Source of the DNA: Pseudomonadota bacterium
GTDB lineage: Bacteria; Pseudomonadota; Gammaproteobacteria; Burkholderiales; Rhodocyclaceae
Assembly (NCBI GenBank): GCA_018262095.1
Contig: JAGTRW010000026.1
Coordinates: 1-61,130, forward strand
Direction: 5' to 3'
DNA length: 61,130 nt
The position numbers and the translations under genes are program-made. Below, in pieces: positions 15,130 through 24,553 of this stretch. The first letter of the stretch is position 1; the number at the start of each line of letters is the position of its first letter. The notes beneath the pieces were generated by a model that was given only the letters and a program-made list of their open reading frames with translations, was not told the DNA's origin and ran no database searches.

Positions 15130-17084
15130 GATGACGGCAAACGCCGCGTACAGTCCTTCAATTCTTGCAGTTGCGCGGGTGTTCCCGTGCCGTAGTGCAG
15201 TTGCGCGAAGAGGCTGGCGGCCTTGAAGCAAATCGTTGCCAGCGGCGGTTTTTCGCGCGCGACGCGCGCCGCGAAGGCGAGCGGCCCCTCCCAGTCTTCG
15301 CGCGCCATTCCTTGCTTCTTCAGACGCGTACAAAAGCGTCGCCAGGCGCGTTGCGCCGGCGTCGCACGCTGGCGCTGGCGCAGCGTCGCGATCGCGACGA
15401 TGGTGAGCGCGATCGCACACAGGGTGGCCAGCGCCGCGCTCATGTTGCGCCAGTCTGGGTCGGTGAAGCCTAGCCTTGACAGCAGCTCGCGCTGACGTTG
15501 TGGATTGTACCCGAGCACCCACTGGTTCCAGCGGTTGTTTGCCGCTTCATAGTGGTTGCGCAGCTCGCGCAGCCAGTCGGAATCGATGCGCACCAGCGCC
15601 GGCAACGGGTCGCTCGCCGGCAGCGCGGCGTCGATGCCGCGTTCGATGCGCGACGGTGCGACCGATGCCGTCGGGTCGACGCGCTGCCAGCCGCGCCCGG
15701 CGATCCAGATCTCGGCCCAGGCGTGGGCGTCGGACTGGCGAACGGTGAGATAGCCATCGACCGGGTTGAGTTCGCCGCCCTGATAGCCGGTCACCACGCG
15801 CGCCGGAACGCCGGCGGCGCGCATCAGCACGACGTAGGCCGACGCATAGTGTTCGCAGAAGCCGCGCCGCGTCGCGAACAGGAAGTCGTCGACGGCGTTT
15901 TGCCCGAGCAGCGGCGGACGCAGCGTGTAGATGAAGTCGTTGTGGGCAAAGAAGCGCAGCGCCTGGTCGGAGATTTGCTGCGGCGAAGCGAACTGGGCGC
16001 GCCAGCTTTGCGCCAGCTTTCGGCTGCGCGGATTGAGCTGCGCCGGCAGGCGCAAGGATTGCAGCAACAGCGCCGGGTCTTCGTCGCGGTTGGCAATAAA
16101 GTCAGGCGCCGAACTGAAGGCGAAGCGAGCGCGTGTGCGCAGCGGTTCGCGTGCCAGCGTCTCAAAGCGGCGCGCCAGCATGCTGCCGGCCGGTCGTTCG
16201 AGCGGCAGATCGAGCGCCAGCAGCCAGCGCTGGTTGTTCGCTTCGAGCGTGCTGACGTAGCGGTAGTTCTTCCCGCGCGATTCGATGAGCGGCGCCGTCG
16301 CCGGTGGCCGCGCGCCGCTCGGCGGCACGCTCCAGGTCAAGCCGTCGTAGTCGTCGAGCACCGGGCCGCGCCAGTAGAGGCTAGTCTGCGGCGGCAGTTC
16401 GCCGGCAAATTCGACGCGAAAGGCGATCGAGCCCGATTCGATCAGTCGGTTGAGCGATCCGGGCGACATCCGGTCGGAAAGTCCGCTGAGCCCGGCGTGG
16501 GCATCCTGCGGCAGTCCCCAGAGCGGGCCGGCAACGCGAGGAAAGAGCAGAAACAGGATCAGCATCAGCGGCAGCGACTGCGCCAGCAACAGCGCGGCGT
16601 CGCGCACGATCACGCGCGCCGGCTGGCCGCCGCCGTGCAGGCGGATCAGCGCCGCGACGAGCAGCGTCGTCGCGGCGAGCAGCCACAGACCGGTGACGAT
16701 GCTTTGCGAGTAGAAGTAATGCGTGAGCAGCAGGAAGAAGCCGAGCATGACGAGCGCCGTCGAATCGCGTCGGGTTCGCATTTCGAGCGGTTTCATGGCC
16801 ATGAAGAAGACGATCAGCGCGACGCCGCAGTCGCGCCCGAGCAGCGTGCGGAACTGCCAGCCGATCGCCGCGACGCCGGTCAGCGCGACGACCGCCAGCA
16901 GAGCGCGCGGTGGCAATGGCGAGTCCGTTCGCCACAACCAGGCGCGCCAGAGCAGCGCGGCGCCGACCGAAAGGCTCAGCCACAGCGGCAGATGAGCGGC
17001 GTGCGGCGCCGCCGTGGCGAGCGCTGCAGCGAGCAGCCAGGGGATGGCGCCCGGCTCGAGCGGCGCAGACTTACTGCGCGCCAT
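15111..17084 (-). CDS. TgpA-like transmembrane transglutaminase (DUF3488 + transglutaminase core)
   Basis: The 657-residue membrane protein has several N-terminal transmembrane helices (about 10-190, DUF3488) and then a periplasmic transglutaminase-like core. The papain-like triad is present: C410 in GFCEHYAS, H454 in DAHAWAE and D470 in RVDPTA. A further transmembrane helix follows near 560-580. TgpA of Pseudomonas aeruginosa is an essential protein of this type with an unknown natural substrate. It overlaps the DUF58 gene by 14 nt and lies next to a MoxR ATPase, the usual trio, thought to act in envelope protein maturation or stress. The exact function here is unknown. Confidence 0.88.
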   Translation of the reverse strand: MARSKSAPLEPGAIPWLLAAALATAAPHAAHLPLWLSLSVGAALLWRAWLWRTDSPLPPRALLAVVALTGVAAIGWQFRTLLGRDCGVALIVFFMAMKPLEMRTRRDSTALVMLGFFLLLTHYFYSQSIVTGLWLLAATTLLVAALIRLHGGGQPARVIVRDAALLLAQSLPLMLILFLLFPRVAGPLWGLPQDAHAGLSGLSDRMSPGSLNRLIESGSIAFRVEFAGELPPQTSLYWRGPVLDDYDGLTWSVPPSGARPPATAPLIESRGKNYRYVSTLEANNQRWLLALDLPLERPAGSMLARRFETLAREPLRTRARFAFSSAPDFIANRDEDPALLLQSLRLPAQLNPRSRKLAQSWRAQFASPQQISDQALRFFAHNDFIYTLRPPLLGQNAVDDFLFATRRGFCEHYASAYVVLMRAAGVPARVVTGYQGGELNPVDGYLTVRQSDAHAWAEIWIAGRGWQRVDPTASVAPSRIERGIDAALPASDPLPALVRIDSDWLRELRNHYEAANNRWNQWVLGYNPQRQRELLSRLGFTDPDWRNMSAALATLCAIALTIVAIATLRQRQRATPAQRAWRRFCTRLKKQGMAREDWEGPLAFAARVAREKPPLATICFKAASLFAQLHYGTGTPAQLQELKDCTRRLPSSWRKIR

Positions 17085-18027
17085 AGAGCGCCAGCGCTTC
17101 GAGGCAGGCGTCGCGCTGCGCGTCGCCGTGATCCGGTGCGAGCGCAAGACCCGGCAGGCGCAAACCGTAAGGCGCGCCGCCTTGCTCGGCGGCGAGCACC
17201 CAGCCGGCGAGCAGCGAGAGCCGCATTTCGATCCCGCTGTCCGCGGGCGTTGCTGACCAGTCGAGCCAGAGCTCTGGCGCCGCGCCGCCGGCGAACTCCT
17301 TGACCAACAGCGGCCGGTGGTCGATGTCGCGAGCGACCGCCTTCCAGGCGATGTGGCGCGGCGAATCGCTGGGCTGACGCAGGCGCAGCCCGGTGAAGTC
17401 TTCCTCGCCTTGTTCGCCGTAGCGTTGGCCGTCGTGCGCGGCGGCGCCTGGCGGTGGCAGCGGCGATACGATCGGCTGCGGATAAACCAGGCACGAGAGC
17501 GGTGGGTGCGGATAGCTCCAGGCGCGGAAGAAACCCAGCGGATAGCGCGTCGACAGCGTGATGCGGCCCGGGTCGAGACGGCCGCGGCGCGGCGCAGGAC
17601 AAGCGATGCCGACGCTCGCCCGGCCTTCGGCGGCGACGTTGATCGACACCGTTTCATTCTTGCCGAAAGCCAATTCGAGCGCGCAGCGTGCCTGGCGGTG
17701 GGTGTTTTCAAGATGCACGGTGAAGCGCGCGAGTTCGCCGGCAAAGACCGGCTCGGCGCGCCCCGGCGTGACGCGCAGCGCAAGCAGATTGCGGAAGGTA
17801 TGGATCATCGCCACCAGGCCGATTGCGGCGAGCAGGAAGACCAGCGCGTGGCCGAGTGCAAGGTCGTAGTTGATGGCGCCGAGCAGCATCACGACAAGGA
17901 CGATGGCAAACAGCAGGCCGCTCGCCGTCGGCATGATGAAGATGCGGCGCTGCGTGAGAACGATCGGCAGCTCCTGGTCAACGCCGAAACGCAGCAGCCA
18001 CGGTTTGAGCCGATCGACGATCGACAT
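17071..18027 (-). CDS. DUF58 domain-containing protein
   Basis: A 318-residue protein with two transmembrane helices at about 32-80 (FAIVLVVMLLGAINYDLALG, then HALVFLLAAIGLVAMIH) and a C-terminal DUF58 region. That region carries the family motif in GEEDFTGLRLRQPSD and the RHIAWKAVARD stretch. DUF58 proteins accompany MoxR ATPases and often precede von Willebrand-type or transglutaminase proteins; their chemistry is not known. The start codon overlaps the MoxR stop by one base, and the 3' end overlaps the transglutaminase gene. This order is conserved widely in beta- and gammaproteobacteria. Confidence 0.88.
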   Translation of the reverse strand: MSIVDRLKPWLLRFGVDQELPIVLTQRRIFIMPTASGLLFAIVLVVMLLGAINYDLALGHALVFLLAAIGLVAMIHTFRNLLALRVTPGRAEPVFAGELARFTVHLENTHRQARCALELAFGKNETVSINVAAEGRASVGIACPAPRRGRLDPGRITLSTRYPLGFFRAWSYPHPPLSCLVYPQPIVSPLPPPGAAAHDGQRYGEQGEEDFTGLRLRQPSDSPRHIAWKAVARDIDHRPLLVKEFAGGAAPELWLDWSATPADSGIEMRLSLLAGWVLAAEQGGAPYGLRLPGLALAPDHGDAQRDACLEALALYGAQ

Positions 18028-18956
18028 CAACTCACCGCTACGGCGCGGATCAGTTTGACGATGTCTTCGGCGCGCGCGTGGCTGGCGCTGTTGGCCAGGC
18101 GCAGCCGGTGCGCGGCGACGCCGGGTAGCACCGCCTGCACGTCCTCGGGTAGCACCATCGCGCGCCCGTCGATGAACGCCCAGGCGCGCGCGGCGGCAAG
18201 CAGCGCCAGCGCCGCGCGCGGACTTAAGCCATGGACGAACTGCGCGCTGGCGCGCGTCGCCTCGACCAGCGCTTGCACGTAGTCGAGCAGCGCCGGCGAG
18301 ACATGGACGGCGGCGGCCTCGCGCTGCAGTGGGATCAGCTGGTCGGGCGAAAAACACGCGGAAAGCGTCGGCAGCTGCTCGCGGCGGCCGCCGCCTTCGA
18401 GCAGCGCGCGCTCGGCCGCGTGATCCGGGTAACCCAGTTCGATGCGCAGCAGGAAGCGATCGAGCTGCGATTCGGGCAGCGCGAAAGTGCCGATCTGGCT
18501 CGACGGGTTCTGCGTCGCGATCACGAAGAACGGCTCGGGCAGCGCGCGCGTCTGGCCGTCGGTGGTGACCTGGCGTTCTTCCATCGCTTCGAGCAGCGCG
18601 CTCTGGGTTTTGGGCGTCGCACGGTTGATCTCGTCGGCGAGCAGCACCTGCGAGAACAGCGCGCCGGGAAGGAAGCGGAAGTCGCTGCGTTCGCGGTCGT
18701 AAATCGAAATGCCGATGACGTCGGCCGGCAGCATGTCGCTGGTGAATTGAATGCGCGAAAACTGCAGGCCGAGCAGGCGCGCCAGGGTATGCGCCAGCGT
18801 CGTCTTGCCGACGCCGGGCAGGTCTTCGATCAGCAAGTGGCCGCGCGCCAGCAGGCAGGACAGCGCCAGACGGATTTGCGTGTCCTTGCCGAGGATGACC
18901 TGGTTGGCGGCGTCGATGACTTGGGCGATGGTCGATGGCTTGGTGGTCGATGACAT
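18027..18956 (-). CDS. MoxR family AAA+ ATPase
   Basis: This 309-residue AAA+ ATPase has Walker A LPGVGKTTLAHTLA, Walker B LLADEINRA followed by the conserved TPKTQSALLEAMEERQVT, and sensor 1 FFVIATQNPSSQIGTF. MoxR ATPases act as chaperones that load metals or activate partner proteins. This one is co-operonic with DUF58 and a TgpA-like transglutaminase and followed by mltB, which points to an envelope role. It is the first gene of the leftward operon. The 90-nt gap to the divergent deacetylase gene holds no clear promoter that I can assign. Confidence 0.92.
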   Translation of the reverse strand: MSSTTKPSTIAQVIDAANQVILGKDTQIRLALSCLLARGHLLIEDLPGVGKTTLAHTLARLLGLQFSRIQFTSDMLPADVIGISIYDRERSDFRFLPGALFSQVLLADEINRATPKTQSALLEAMEERQVTTDGQTRALPEPFFVIATQNPSSQIGTFALPESQLDRFLLRIELGYPDHAAERALLEGGGRREQLPTLSACFSPDQLIPLQREAAAVHVSPALLDYVQALVEATRASAQFVHGLSPRAALALLAAARAWAFIDGRAMVLPEDVQAVLPGVAAHRLRLANSASHARAEDIVKLIRAVAVS

Positions 18957-19097
18957 GGCGGCGGTTGTGGTGGTGAGGCAATTGGGCCGATAATAGCCGA
19001 TCAGCAGGGGGCAGGATTCGCGGCCGGGATTGGCGAGCGGGATCGATTGGCGATTTTAGCGCGTTATCCCGTCTTGATAGACGTCAGGGAGGTTACC

Positions 19098-20024
19098 GTG
19101 ACCAGCACTGCATTCATCACCCACCGCGACTGTTCTCTGCACGACATCGGCGCGTATCATCCGGAGAGTCCGGCGCGCCTGGCGGCGATCAGCGATCACC
19201 TGATCGCCCAGGGGCTCGACCATTATTTCGTTTTTCATGATGCGCCGCTCGCCAGTTTCGAGCAACTGATGCGCATCCATCCGGCCTCGCATCTGGAGCG
19301 CCTCAAGCGCGCCTCGCCGGCCCTCGGCGTGGTGCATATCGATCCCGATACGGCGATGAATCCGCATACCTGGCAGGCCGCGCTGCGCGCCGCCGGGGCC
19401 GGTGTGCTGGCCGTCGATCTGGTGATGAGCGGCGAAGTCCAGAATGCCTTTTGTTCGGTGCGCCCCCCCGGTCACCATGCCGGGCGCGAGAACGCGATGG
19501 GATTTTGCTTCTTCAACAACATCGCGGTCGCCGCGATGCACGCGCTCAAGGCGCACGGCTTGGCGCGCGTGGCGATCGTCGACTTCGACGTGCATCACGG
19601 TAACGGCACCGAGGATTGTTTCAGCAATGACGAACGGGTGTTGATGGTCGGCATGTTCCAACACCCTTTTTATCCTTATAGCGGCACCGAAAACCCGGCG
19701 CCCAATATGGTCAATGTCCCCTTGCCCGGCGGCACTGGCAGCGACGAGTTCCGGCAGATGGTCACTGAGGCTTGGTTGCCGCGGTTGCGCGAGTTTGCGC
19801 CGCAGCTGATTCTGGTCTCGGCGGGTTTCGATGCGCACGGCGAAGACGACATGGGCAGCATGAAACTCAGCGAGAAGGACTACGCCTGGATCACCGGGGA
19901 GATCAAGTCGGTCGCCGAAGAGAGCGCGCAGGGACGCATCGTGTCGATGCTCGAGGGGGGCTATGTGCTGTCGGCGCTGGCGCGCAGCGTCGCCGCCCAC
20001 CTGCGGGTGCTGGCCGGTATTTGA
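19098..20024 (+). CDS. histone deacetylase superfamily protein (acetoin utilisation/acetylpolyamine amidohydrolase type)
   Basis: A 308-residue zinc hydrolase of the arginase/deacetylase fold. The active-site pieces are all there: RPPGHHAGRENAMGFCFFNN (paired His), VDFDVHHGNGTED (zinc Asp and His) and SAGFDAHGEDD (second zinc Asp), closed by LEGGYVLSAL. Bacterial members remove acetyl groups from polyamines or other small amides, and some from lysines. I chose the GTG at 19098 because GGAGG lies five bases upstream; a TTG at 19047 in the same frame has no such site. There is no acuA or acuB neighbour, so the substrate is unknown. Confidence 0.88.
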   Translation: MTSTAFITHRDCSLHDIGAYHPESPARLAAISDHLIAQGLDHYFVFHDAPLASFEQLMRIHPASHLERLKRASPALGVVHIDPDTAMNPHTWQAALRAAGAGVLAVDLVMSGEVQNAFCSVRPPGHHAGRENAMGFCFFNNIAVAAMHALKAHGLARVAIVDFDVHHGNGTEDCFSNDERVLMVGMFQHPFYPYSGTENPAPNMVNVPLPGGTGSDEFRQMVTEAWLPRLREFAPQLILVSAGFDAHGEDDMGSMKLSEKDYAWITGEIKSVAEESAQGRIVSMLEGGYVLSALARSVAAHLRVLAGI

Positions 20025-20045
20025 CGGTAATGCCGTTTACTGAAG

Positions 20046-20133
20046 CCGTTCGTGGTGAGCCTGTCGAACCATGAACGGCTTCGCTACGAAGCAAAAGCCG
20101 CCATCCACCCTTCGACAAGCTCAGGGCGAACGG
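20046..20133. repeat. REP-like inverted repeat pair downstream of the deacetylase gene
   Basis: The arm at 20047-20068 and the arm at 20111-20132 (TTCGACAAGCTCAGGGCGAA plus CG) are reverse complements at 18 of 22 positions. The left unit is itself bounded by CCGTTC (20046-20051) and GAACGG (20073-20078). Shorter ACGG/GCAT inverted pieces flank it (20021-20036, 20152-20180). The form matches widely scattered REP/BIME-type palindromes between genes. From memory, TTCGACAAGCTCAGG-type motifs recur in many proteobacterial genomes. No transposase is nearby. The remaining gap up to dapA (20134-20289) shows no clear promoter. Confidence 0.75.
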
Positions 20134-20289
20134 CGATTTTTCTCTTGACTGAACGGTATTACGGCATTTGACGGCATTTTTTAGACGTTGATGTCAGCCG
20201 AATTGCCGTCACTGCGTTTTACGTGGTTTGGCGGCACTTTGCCACGCCTTCGGTTAAAATCCCAAGTTCAATTTAATGGTGCGTTACTC

Positions 20290-21174
20290 ATGACTACGAT
20301 TACTGGATCCATTGTTGCAATTGTCACCCCCATGCTCGAGGACGGCAGCCTTGATTTGCCGGGCATGCGGCGCCTGGTCGACTTCCATGTCCAGGAAGGC
20401 ACCGACGCTATCTGCGTGGTCGGCACCACCGGTGAGTCGCCGACCGTCAATGTCGAAGAGCATCACGAGCTGATCCGGCTGGTCGTCAAGCAAGTGGCGG
20501 GCAGAATTCCGGTGATCGCCGGCACTGGCGCCAATTCGACGGCGGAAGCCATCGAAATGACGCAGTTCGCCAAAGAAGCTGGCGCCGACGCCGCGTTGTC
20601 GGTCGTTCCGTACTACAACAAGCCGACGCAGGAAGGTATCTACCGGCATTTCCGGGCGATCGCCGAAGCGGTCGATATTCCGGTCATTCTCTACAATGTT
20701 CCCGGCCGAACCGTCGCCGACATGAGCAACGAGACGACGCTGCGTCTGGCCCAAATCCCGAACGTCGTCGGCATCAAGGATGCGACCGGCAACATCGATC
20801 GCGTCGGCGAACTGATTGCGCGCGCGCCGCAAGGGTTCTCGGTCTATAGCGGCGACGATGCGAGCGCCTGTGCCGCGATGCTGATGGGCGGGCAGGGCGA
20901 TATCTCGGTGGTCGCCAACGTCGCGCCGCGCTTGATGCACGAGCTTTGCGCCGCAGCGCTTGGCGGTGATCTGGTCAAGGCGCGTCAATTGAACTTCCGT
21001 CTACTCGGCCTGCATCGCCAGCTCTTCTGCGAAGCGAATCCGATCCCCGTCAAGTGGGCATGCCAGCAACTCGGGCTGATCAAGGACGGCATACGCCTGC
21101 CCTTGACGCCGCTGTCGCCGGAGTATCATGAGCGTGTTCGCGCGGCGATGCGCGAGGCGGGTTTGCTCGCTTAA
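20290..21174 (+). CDS. dapA: 4-hydroxy-tetrahydrodipicolinate synthase
   Basis: The 294-residue class I aldolase-type barrel condenses pyruvate with aspartate semialdehyde on the way to diaminopimelate and lysine. The Schiff-base lysine is in [10 protein letters not shown], the proton-relay Tyr in [11 protein letters not shown], and the N-terminal substrate motif GTTGESPTV is intact. It starts at [15 protein letters not shown]; earlier in-frame codons precede the natural family start. bamC follows after 23 nt, as in E. coli, so they are probably one transcript. Its substrate is the product of asd, also in this window. Confidence 0.96.
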   Translation: MTTITGSIVAIVTPMLEDGSLDLPGMRRLVDFHVQEGTDAICVVGTTGESPTVNVEEHHELIRLVVKQVAGRIPVIAGTGANSTAEAIEMTQFAKEAGADAALSVVPYYNKPTQEGIYRHFRAIAEAVDIPVILYNVPGRTVADMSNETTLRLAQIPNVVGIKDATGNIDRVGELIARAPQGFSVYSGDDASACAAMLMGGQGDISVVANVAPRLMHELCAAALGGDLVKARQLNFRLLGLHRQLFCEANPIPVKWACQQLGLIKDGIRLPLTPLSPEYHERVRAAMREAGLLA

Positions 21175-21197
21175 TTGCAGAATTACAGGAATGCCCG

Positions 21198-22337
21198 ATG
21201 AAATTTGCCCAGTTGCGTCTGATTTTTTGTTCGTTGGCGGTGGTGCTGGCCGGTTGCAGTTCGATCGGTCTTGAGACCAAGAAGATTGACTACAAGTCGG
21301 CATCAGCAGTCAAAGTGCCGACGCTTGAGATTCCTCCGGATCTGACCTCGCCGGCGCGTGATGACCGTTTCGCCGTTCCCGATACCATCGGCAAGGGCTC
21401 GGCGACCTTCTCGGAGTATTCCGGCGAGCGTTCGCCGCAGGCCCGCGCGCAGCAACAGAGCGATATCCTGCCAACGGTCGACAAGGCGCGCATCGAGCGC
21501 TCGGGTAGCCAGCGCTGGCTGGTCGTCGCCGCCAAGCCTGACGCGCTCTGGGGGCAGGTCAAGGATTTCTGGCAGGAAACCGGTTTCACGATCAGTCTTG
21601 AACTGCCGGAAGCCGGTGTGATGGAAACCGACTGGGCCGAAAACCGCGCCAAGATCGGGCAGGACATGCTGCGCAACCTGCTCGGCAAGGTCATCGACTC
21701 GCTCTATTCGACGGCTGAGCGCGACAAGTTCCGCACCCGCCTCGAACCGGGCAGCGAGCCGGGCACCACCGATATCTTCATCAGCCATCGCGGCATGTAC
21801 GAAATCTATGTCAACGAAGGAAGGACCGAGACCAAGTGGCAGCCGCGCGAACCCGATCCCGAACTCGAAGCAGAAATGCTGCGTCGCCTGATGGTGCGCT
21901 TCGGCAGCGATCAGAAGCGCGCGGACGCGGCGATTGCGCAGGCCAAGGCCAAGCCAGTCGATCGCGCCAAACTGACGCGCGGCAACGATGGTGCCGGTAC
22001 GCTCGAGGTGCAGGAATCGTTCGACCGCGCCTGGCGGCGCGTCGGTCTGTCGCTTGACCGCGTCGGTTTTACCGTCGAGGACCGCGACCGTTCCAAGGGC
22101 CTGTATTTCGTGCGTTATGTCGATCCGGAAACCGACGGGCAGAACAAGGATCCGGGCTTCCTGTCGAAACTGGCGTTCTGGAAGGGGAAAGGACCCGATC
22201 CGCAAACGAAATACCGTATCTTCGTCAAGGACGGCGGCGCGCTGACGACGGTGCAGGTGCTCTCGTCCGAGGGCGGGATCGACCAGTCCGAGACGTCAAA
22301 GAAGATCCTGAGCCTACTCTACGATCAGCTCAAGTGA
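21198..22337 (+). CDS. bamC: outer membrane protein assembly factor BamC
   Basis: A 379-residue lipoprotein of the BAM complex, which folds outer-membrane barrels. The lipobox is VLAGC with Cys20. After it comes the unstructured N-terminal lasso that binds BamD in E. coli (KVPTLEIPPDLTSPARDDRF). Two helix-grip domains follow, about 105-220 (RWLVVAAKPDALWGQVKDFW) and 260-378 (FDRAWRRVGLSLDRVGFTVE). The position after dapA is the same as nlpB/bamC in enterobacteria. An MBL hydrolase gene follows 12 nt later. Confidence 0.93.
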   Translation: MKFAQLRLIFCSLAVVLAGCSSIGLETKKIDYKSASAVKVPTLEIPPDLTSPARDDRFAVPDTIGKGSATFSEYSGERSPQARAQQQSDILPTVDKARIERSGSQRWLVVAAKPDALWGQVKDFWQETGFTISLELPEAGVMETDWAENRAKIGQDMLRNLLGKVIDSLYSTAERDKFRTRLEPGSEPGTTDIFISHRGMYEIYVNEGRTETKWQPREPDPELEAEMLRRLMVRFGSDQKRADAAIAQAKAKPVDRAKLTRGNDGAGTLEVQESFDRAWRRVGLSLDRVGFTVEDRDRSKGLYFVRYVDPETDGQNKDPGFLSKLAFWKGKGPDPQTKYRIFVKDGGALTTVQVLSSEGGIDQSETSKKILSLLYDQLK

Positions 22338-22349
22338 TGCGCTGAAGCA

Positions 22350-23117
22350 ATGCGATTCGCCTCGCTGGGCAGCGGCAGTCAGGGTAATTCCCTGATTGTC
22401 GATGGTGGCGATACCAAGCTGCTGCTCGACTGCGGCTTTTCGGCGCGGGCGACGGTTGAGCGGCTGGGACGTCTGTCGATCGCCGCCGAGGACATCGACG
22501 GCGTGCTGGTGACGCACGAGCACAGCGATCACATCGCCGGCGTCTTCAAGTTCGCCAGTCGTTTCGCGATTCCGGTCTATCTGACGCACGGTACCCACCT
22601 TGCCGTTGCGCACGGCAAATCGCCTTTGCCCGAATGCCGTCTGATCGACAGCCATTCGTCTTTTACCGTCGGCAGCCTCGAGGTTCAGCCCTTTCCGGTT
22701 CCGCACGATGCGCGCGAGCCGGTTCAGTATTGTTTTTTCAACGGGACGCAGCGCCTCGGCGTGCTCACCGACAGCGGGTCGATCACGCCGCATATCGCCC
22801 AGATGCTGCGCGTTTGCGATGCCTTGGTTCTCGAATGCAACCACGATCAGCAACTGCTTTCGGCGTCAGGCTATCCGCCGATGCTCAAGCGTCGGATTGC
22901 CGGCAATTTCGGCCATCTGGAAAACGACCAGGCGGCTTTTCTGTTGGGGCAGATCGAGACCCGGCAACTGCAGCACGTGGTCGCAGCGCATCTGTCCGAG
23001 CAGAACAATCGCCCTGAATTGGCCGCGGGCGCCCTGGCGGCGGTTCTTGGCTGCTCTCCGGACTGGGTTGGCGTCGCTTGCCAGCAGAGCGGCTTTGGTT
23101 GGCGCGAGCTGCGCTGA
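22350..23117 (+). CDS. MBL-fold metallo-hydrolase, YycJ/WalJ-like
   Basis: This 255-residue metallo-beta-lactamase-fold protein opens with MRFASLGSGSQGNSLIV and carries the metal motif THEHSDHIAG (H56, H58, D60, H61), followed by later ligands in the VPHDAREPV and LECNHD regions. Relatives of YycJ in Bacillus are exonuclease-like. In beta- and gammaproteobacteria the homologue usually sits beside dapA-bamC, as here, and its role is not settled. The 12-nt gap to bamC makes it the third gene of that transcript. The 195-nt gap after it contains the promoter of LIV locus 2. Confidence 0.85.
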   Translation: MRFASLGSGSQGNSLIVDGGDTKLLLDCGFSARATVERLGRLSIAAEDIDGVLVTHEHSDHIAGVFKFASRFAIPVYLTHGTHLAVAHGKSPLPECRLIDSHSSFTVGSLEVQPFPVPHDAREPVQYCFFNGTQRLGVLTDSGSITPHIAQMLRVCDALVLECNHDQQLLSASGYPPMLKRRIAGNFGHLENDQAAFLLGQIETRQLQHVVAAHLSEQNNRPELAAGALAAVLGCSPDWVGVACQQSGFGWRELR

Positions 23118-23233
23118 TTTGCGCACCTCCCCGCGATTCCTTGGCCGGTATTCGCGCCACTCCGAAGTCGGTGTTAATCTCGCAGTGGCCGCATTTGTGC
23201 CGGGCTGGTGATTGAAAACAAACGGGTTTTTCC

Positions 23234-23262
23234 TTGACCGATGGTCGACTTTCAACTAGCAT
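23234..23262 (+). promoter_or_regulatory. predicted promoter of LIV locus 2
   Basis: TTGACC at 23234-23239, a 17-nt spacer and TAGCAT at 23257-23262. The -10 and the spacing are the same as for the locus 1 promoter at 7770-7798, although the spacer sequences differ. The leader to the start codon is about 45 nt and AT-rich. Confidence 0.55.
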
Positions 23263-23312
23263 CGCCGCTGTTTTTTTGTTGTTCAAACTTAAATTAAAAA
23301 GAGACTGTTTCG

Positions 23313-24431
23313 ATGCAAAAGACGACGCTGGTCAAATTCCTTGCCGCGCTGCTGGTGACGGCACTCGCCGTTCCCGCCTTGGCTGCCGACACCATCAAAC
23401 TCGGCGTTGCCGGCGCGCATTCCGGTGATCTGGCCGCTTACGGCCTGCCGACCAAGGACGCCGCCGAGATGGTGGTTGCCGAAATCAATGCCAAGGGAGG
23501 CATCAACGGCAAGAAGGTCGAGTTGATGATCGTCGATGATCAGTGCAAACCGGAGATCGCCACCAACGTCGCGACCAAGCTTGTCTCAGAAGGCGTCAAT
23601 ATCGTCATCGGTCACATCTGCTCGGGCGCGACCAAGGCCGCGATCGGAATCTACAAGGGCGCCAAGATCATCGCCATCAGCCCGTCGGCGACTAACCCGC
23701 CGCTGACCAAGAGTGGCGAGTACGCCAATTTCTATCGCACCATCGCTGCTGACGACGATCAGGCGCTGCTCGCGGCGGCCTTCGCCACCGATACGCTCAA
23801 GGCCAAGAAGATCGCCATCCTGCACGACAAGGGCGACTACGGCAAAGGTTTCGCCGATTTCGCCAAGGCCGCGATCGAGCAGGGCGGCAAGGCCAAGGTA
23901 GTGATGTACGAAGGAATTCAGCCGGGCGCCATGGACTACTCGGCGGTCATCCAGAAGCTGCGCAACGAAGGTGCCGACCTCTTGATCTTCGGCGGCTACC
24001 ACCCGGAAGCGTCCAAGCTGCTGTCGCTGATGAACAAGAAAAAGATCAAGGTGCCGTTCATCGGTCCCGACGGGCTCAAGGGCGACGGTTTCCTCAAGAT
24101 CGCCGGCAAGGACGCCGAAGGCGTCTACGCCACCGGTCCCAAGGATGTTTCCAAACTGCCGCTCAATACCAAGGCGCACGCCGATTACAAGGCCAAGTAC
24201 GGCAAGGAGCCCGGTACCTTCTTCGACCAGGCGATGGCCGCCACGGTCGCCGCGCTCAACGCCGTCAAGGTCGCCGGCGGCACCGACTACGACGCGCTGA
24301 CCCGCGCGCTAAAGACCAGCCTGGTCGACACCACCATCGGCAAGATCAAGTTCGACGCCAAGGGCGATGCCGAAGGCGTCGGTTTCTCGGTTTATCAGGT
24401 CAAGAACGGCGCTTTCGTCGAGGTCAAGTAG
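23313..24431 (+). CDS. branched-chain amino acid type ABC transporter substrate-binding protein (locus 2)
   Basis: The 372-residue LivJ/LivK-family periplasmic binding protein has a normal signal peptide (cleavage near VPALA-AD, residue 24), so it is predicted to be soluble in the periplasm, unlike the lipoprotein of locus 1. Mature sequence DTIKLGVAGAHSGDLAAYGL and the hinge KVELMIVDDQCKPEIA are family-like. It resembles true leucine/isoleucine/valine binders more closely than the locus 1 protein does, but that judgement is by eye. A terminator follows at 24461 and the permease genes start 122 nt later. Confidence 0.92.
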   Translation: MQKTTLVKFLAALLVTALAVPALAADTIKLGVAGAHSGDLAAYGLPTKDAAEMVVAEINAKGGINGKKVELMIVDDQCKPEIATNVATKLVSEGVNIVIGHICSGATKAAIGIYKGAKIIAISPSATNPPLTKSGEYANFYRTIAADDDQALLAAAFATDTLKAKKIAILHDKGDYGKGFADFAKAAIEQGGKAKVVMYEGIQPGAMDYSAVIQKLRNEGADLLIFGGYHPEASKLLSLMNKKKIKVPFIGPDGLKGDGFLKIAGKDAEGVYATGPKDVSKLPLNTKAHADYKAKYGKEPGTFFDQAMAATVAALNAVKVAGGTDYDALTRALKTSLVDTTIGKIKFDAKGDAEGVGFSVYQVKNGAFVEVK

Positions 24432-24460
24432 GCACGGTCTGCAGCACCGAGGCGCACACT

Positions 24461-24492
24461 GAAGGCGGTCGTTGACCGCCTTCGGGTTTTTT
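24461..24492 (+). terminator. terminator between LIV locus 2 binding protein and permeases
   Basis: The perfect 10-bp stem GAAGGCGGTC/GACCGCCTTC (24461-24470 with 24474-24483) has a 3-nt loop and is followed by GGG and six T (24487-24492). It mirrors the terminator at the same place in locus 1. Confidence 0.88.
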
Positions 24493-24553
24493 ACTCGATG
24501 CTTTTCGTCTCCCGGCATCAATTTTTCGCACCCTCATCGATAACGGGCTAGCC

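Noticed and set aside
15498-17303. 601-codon open frame opposite the TgpA-like gene
   Set aside because: Arg/Ala/Gln-rich shadow of GC-rich coding sequence; the opposite strand has the triad and membrane pattern of a real family.
20225-20245. Sigma-54-like GGCAC/TTTGC pattern before dapA
   Set aside because: The spacing between the GG and GC elements is not the required 10 bp, and no activator gene or upstream site is visible.
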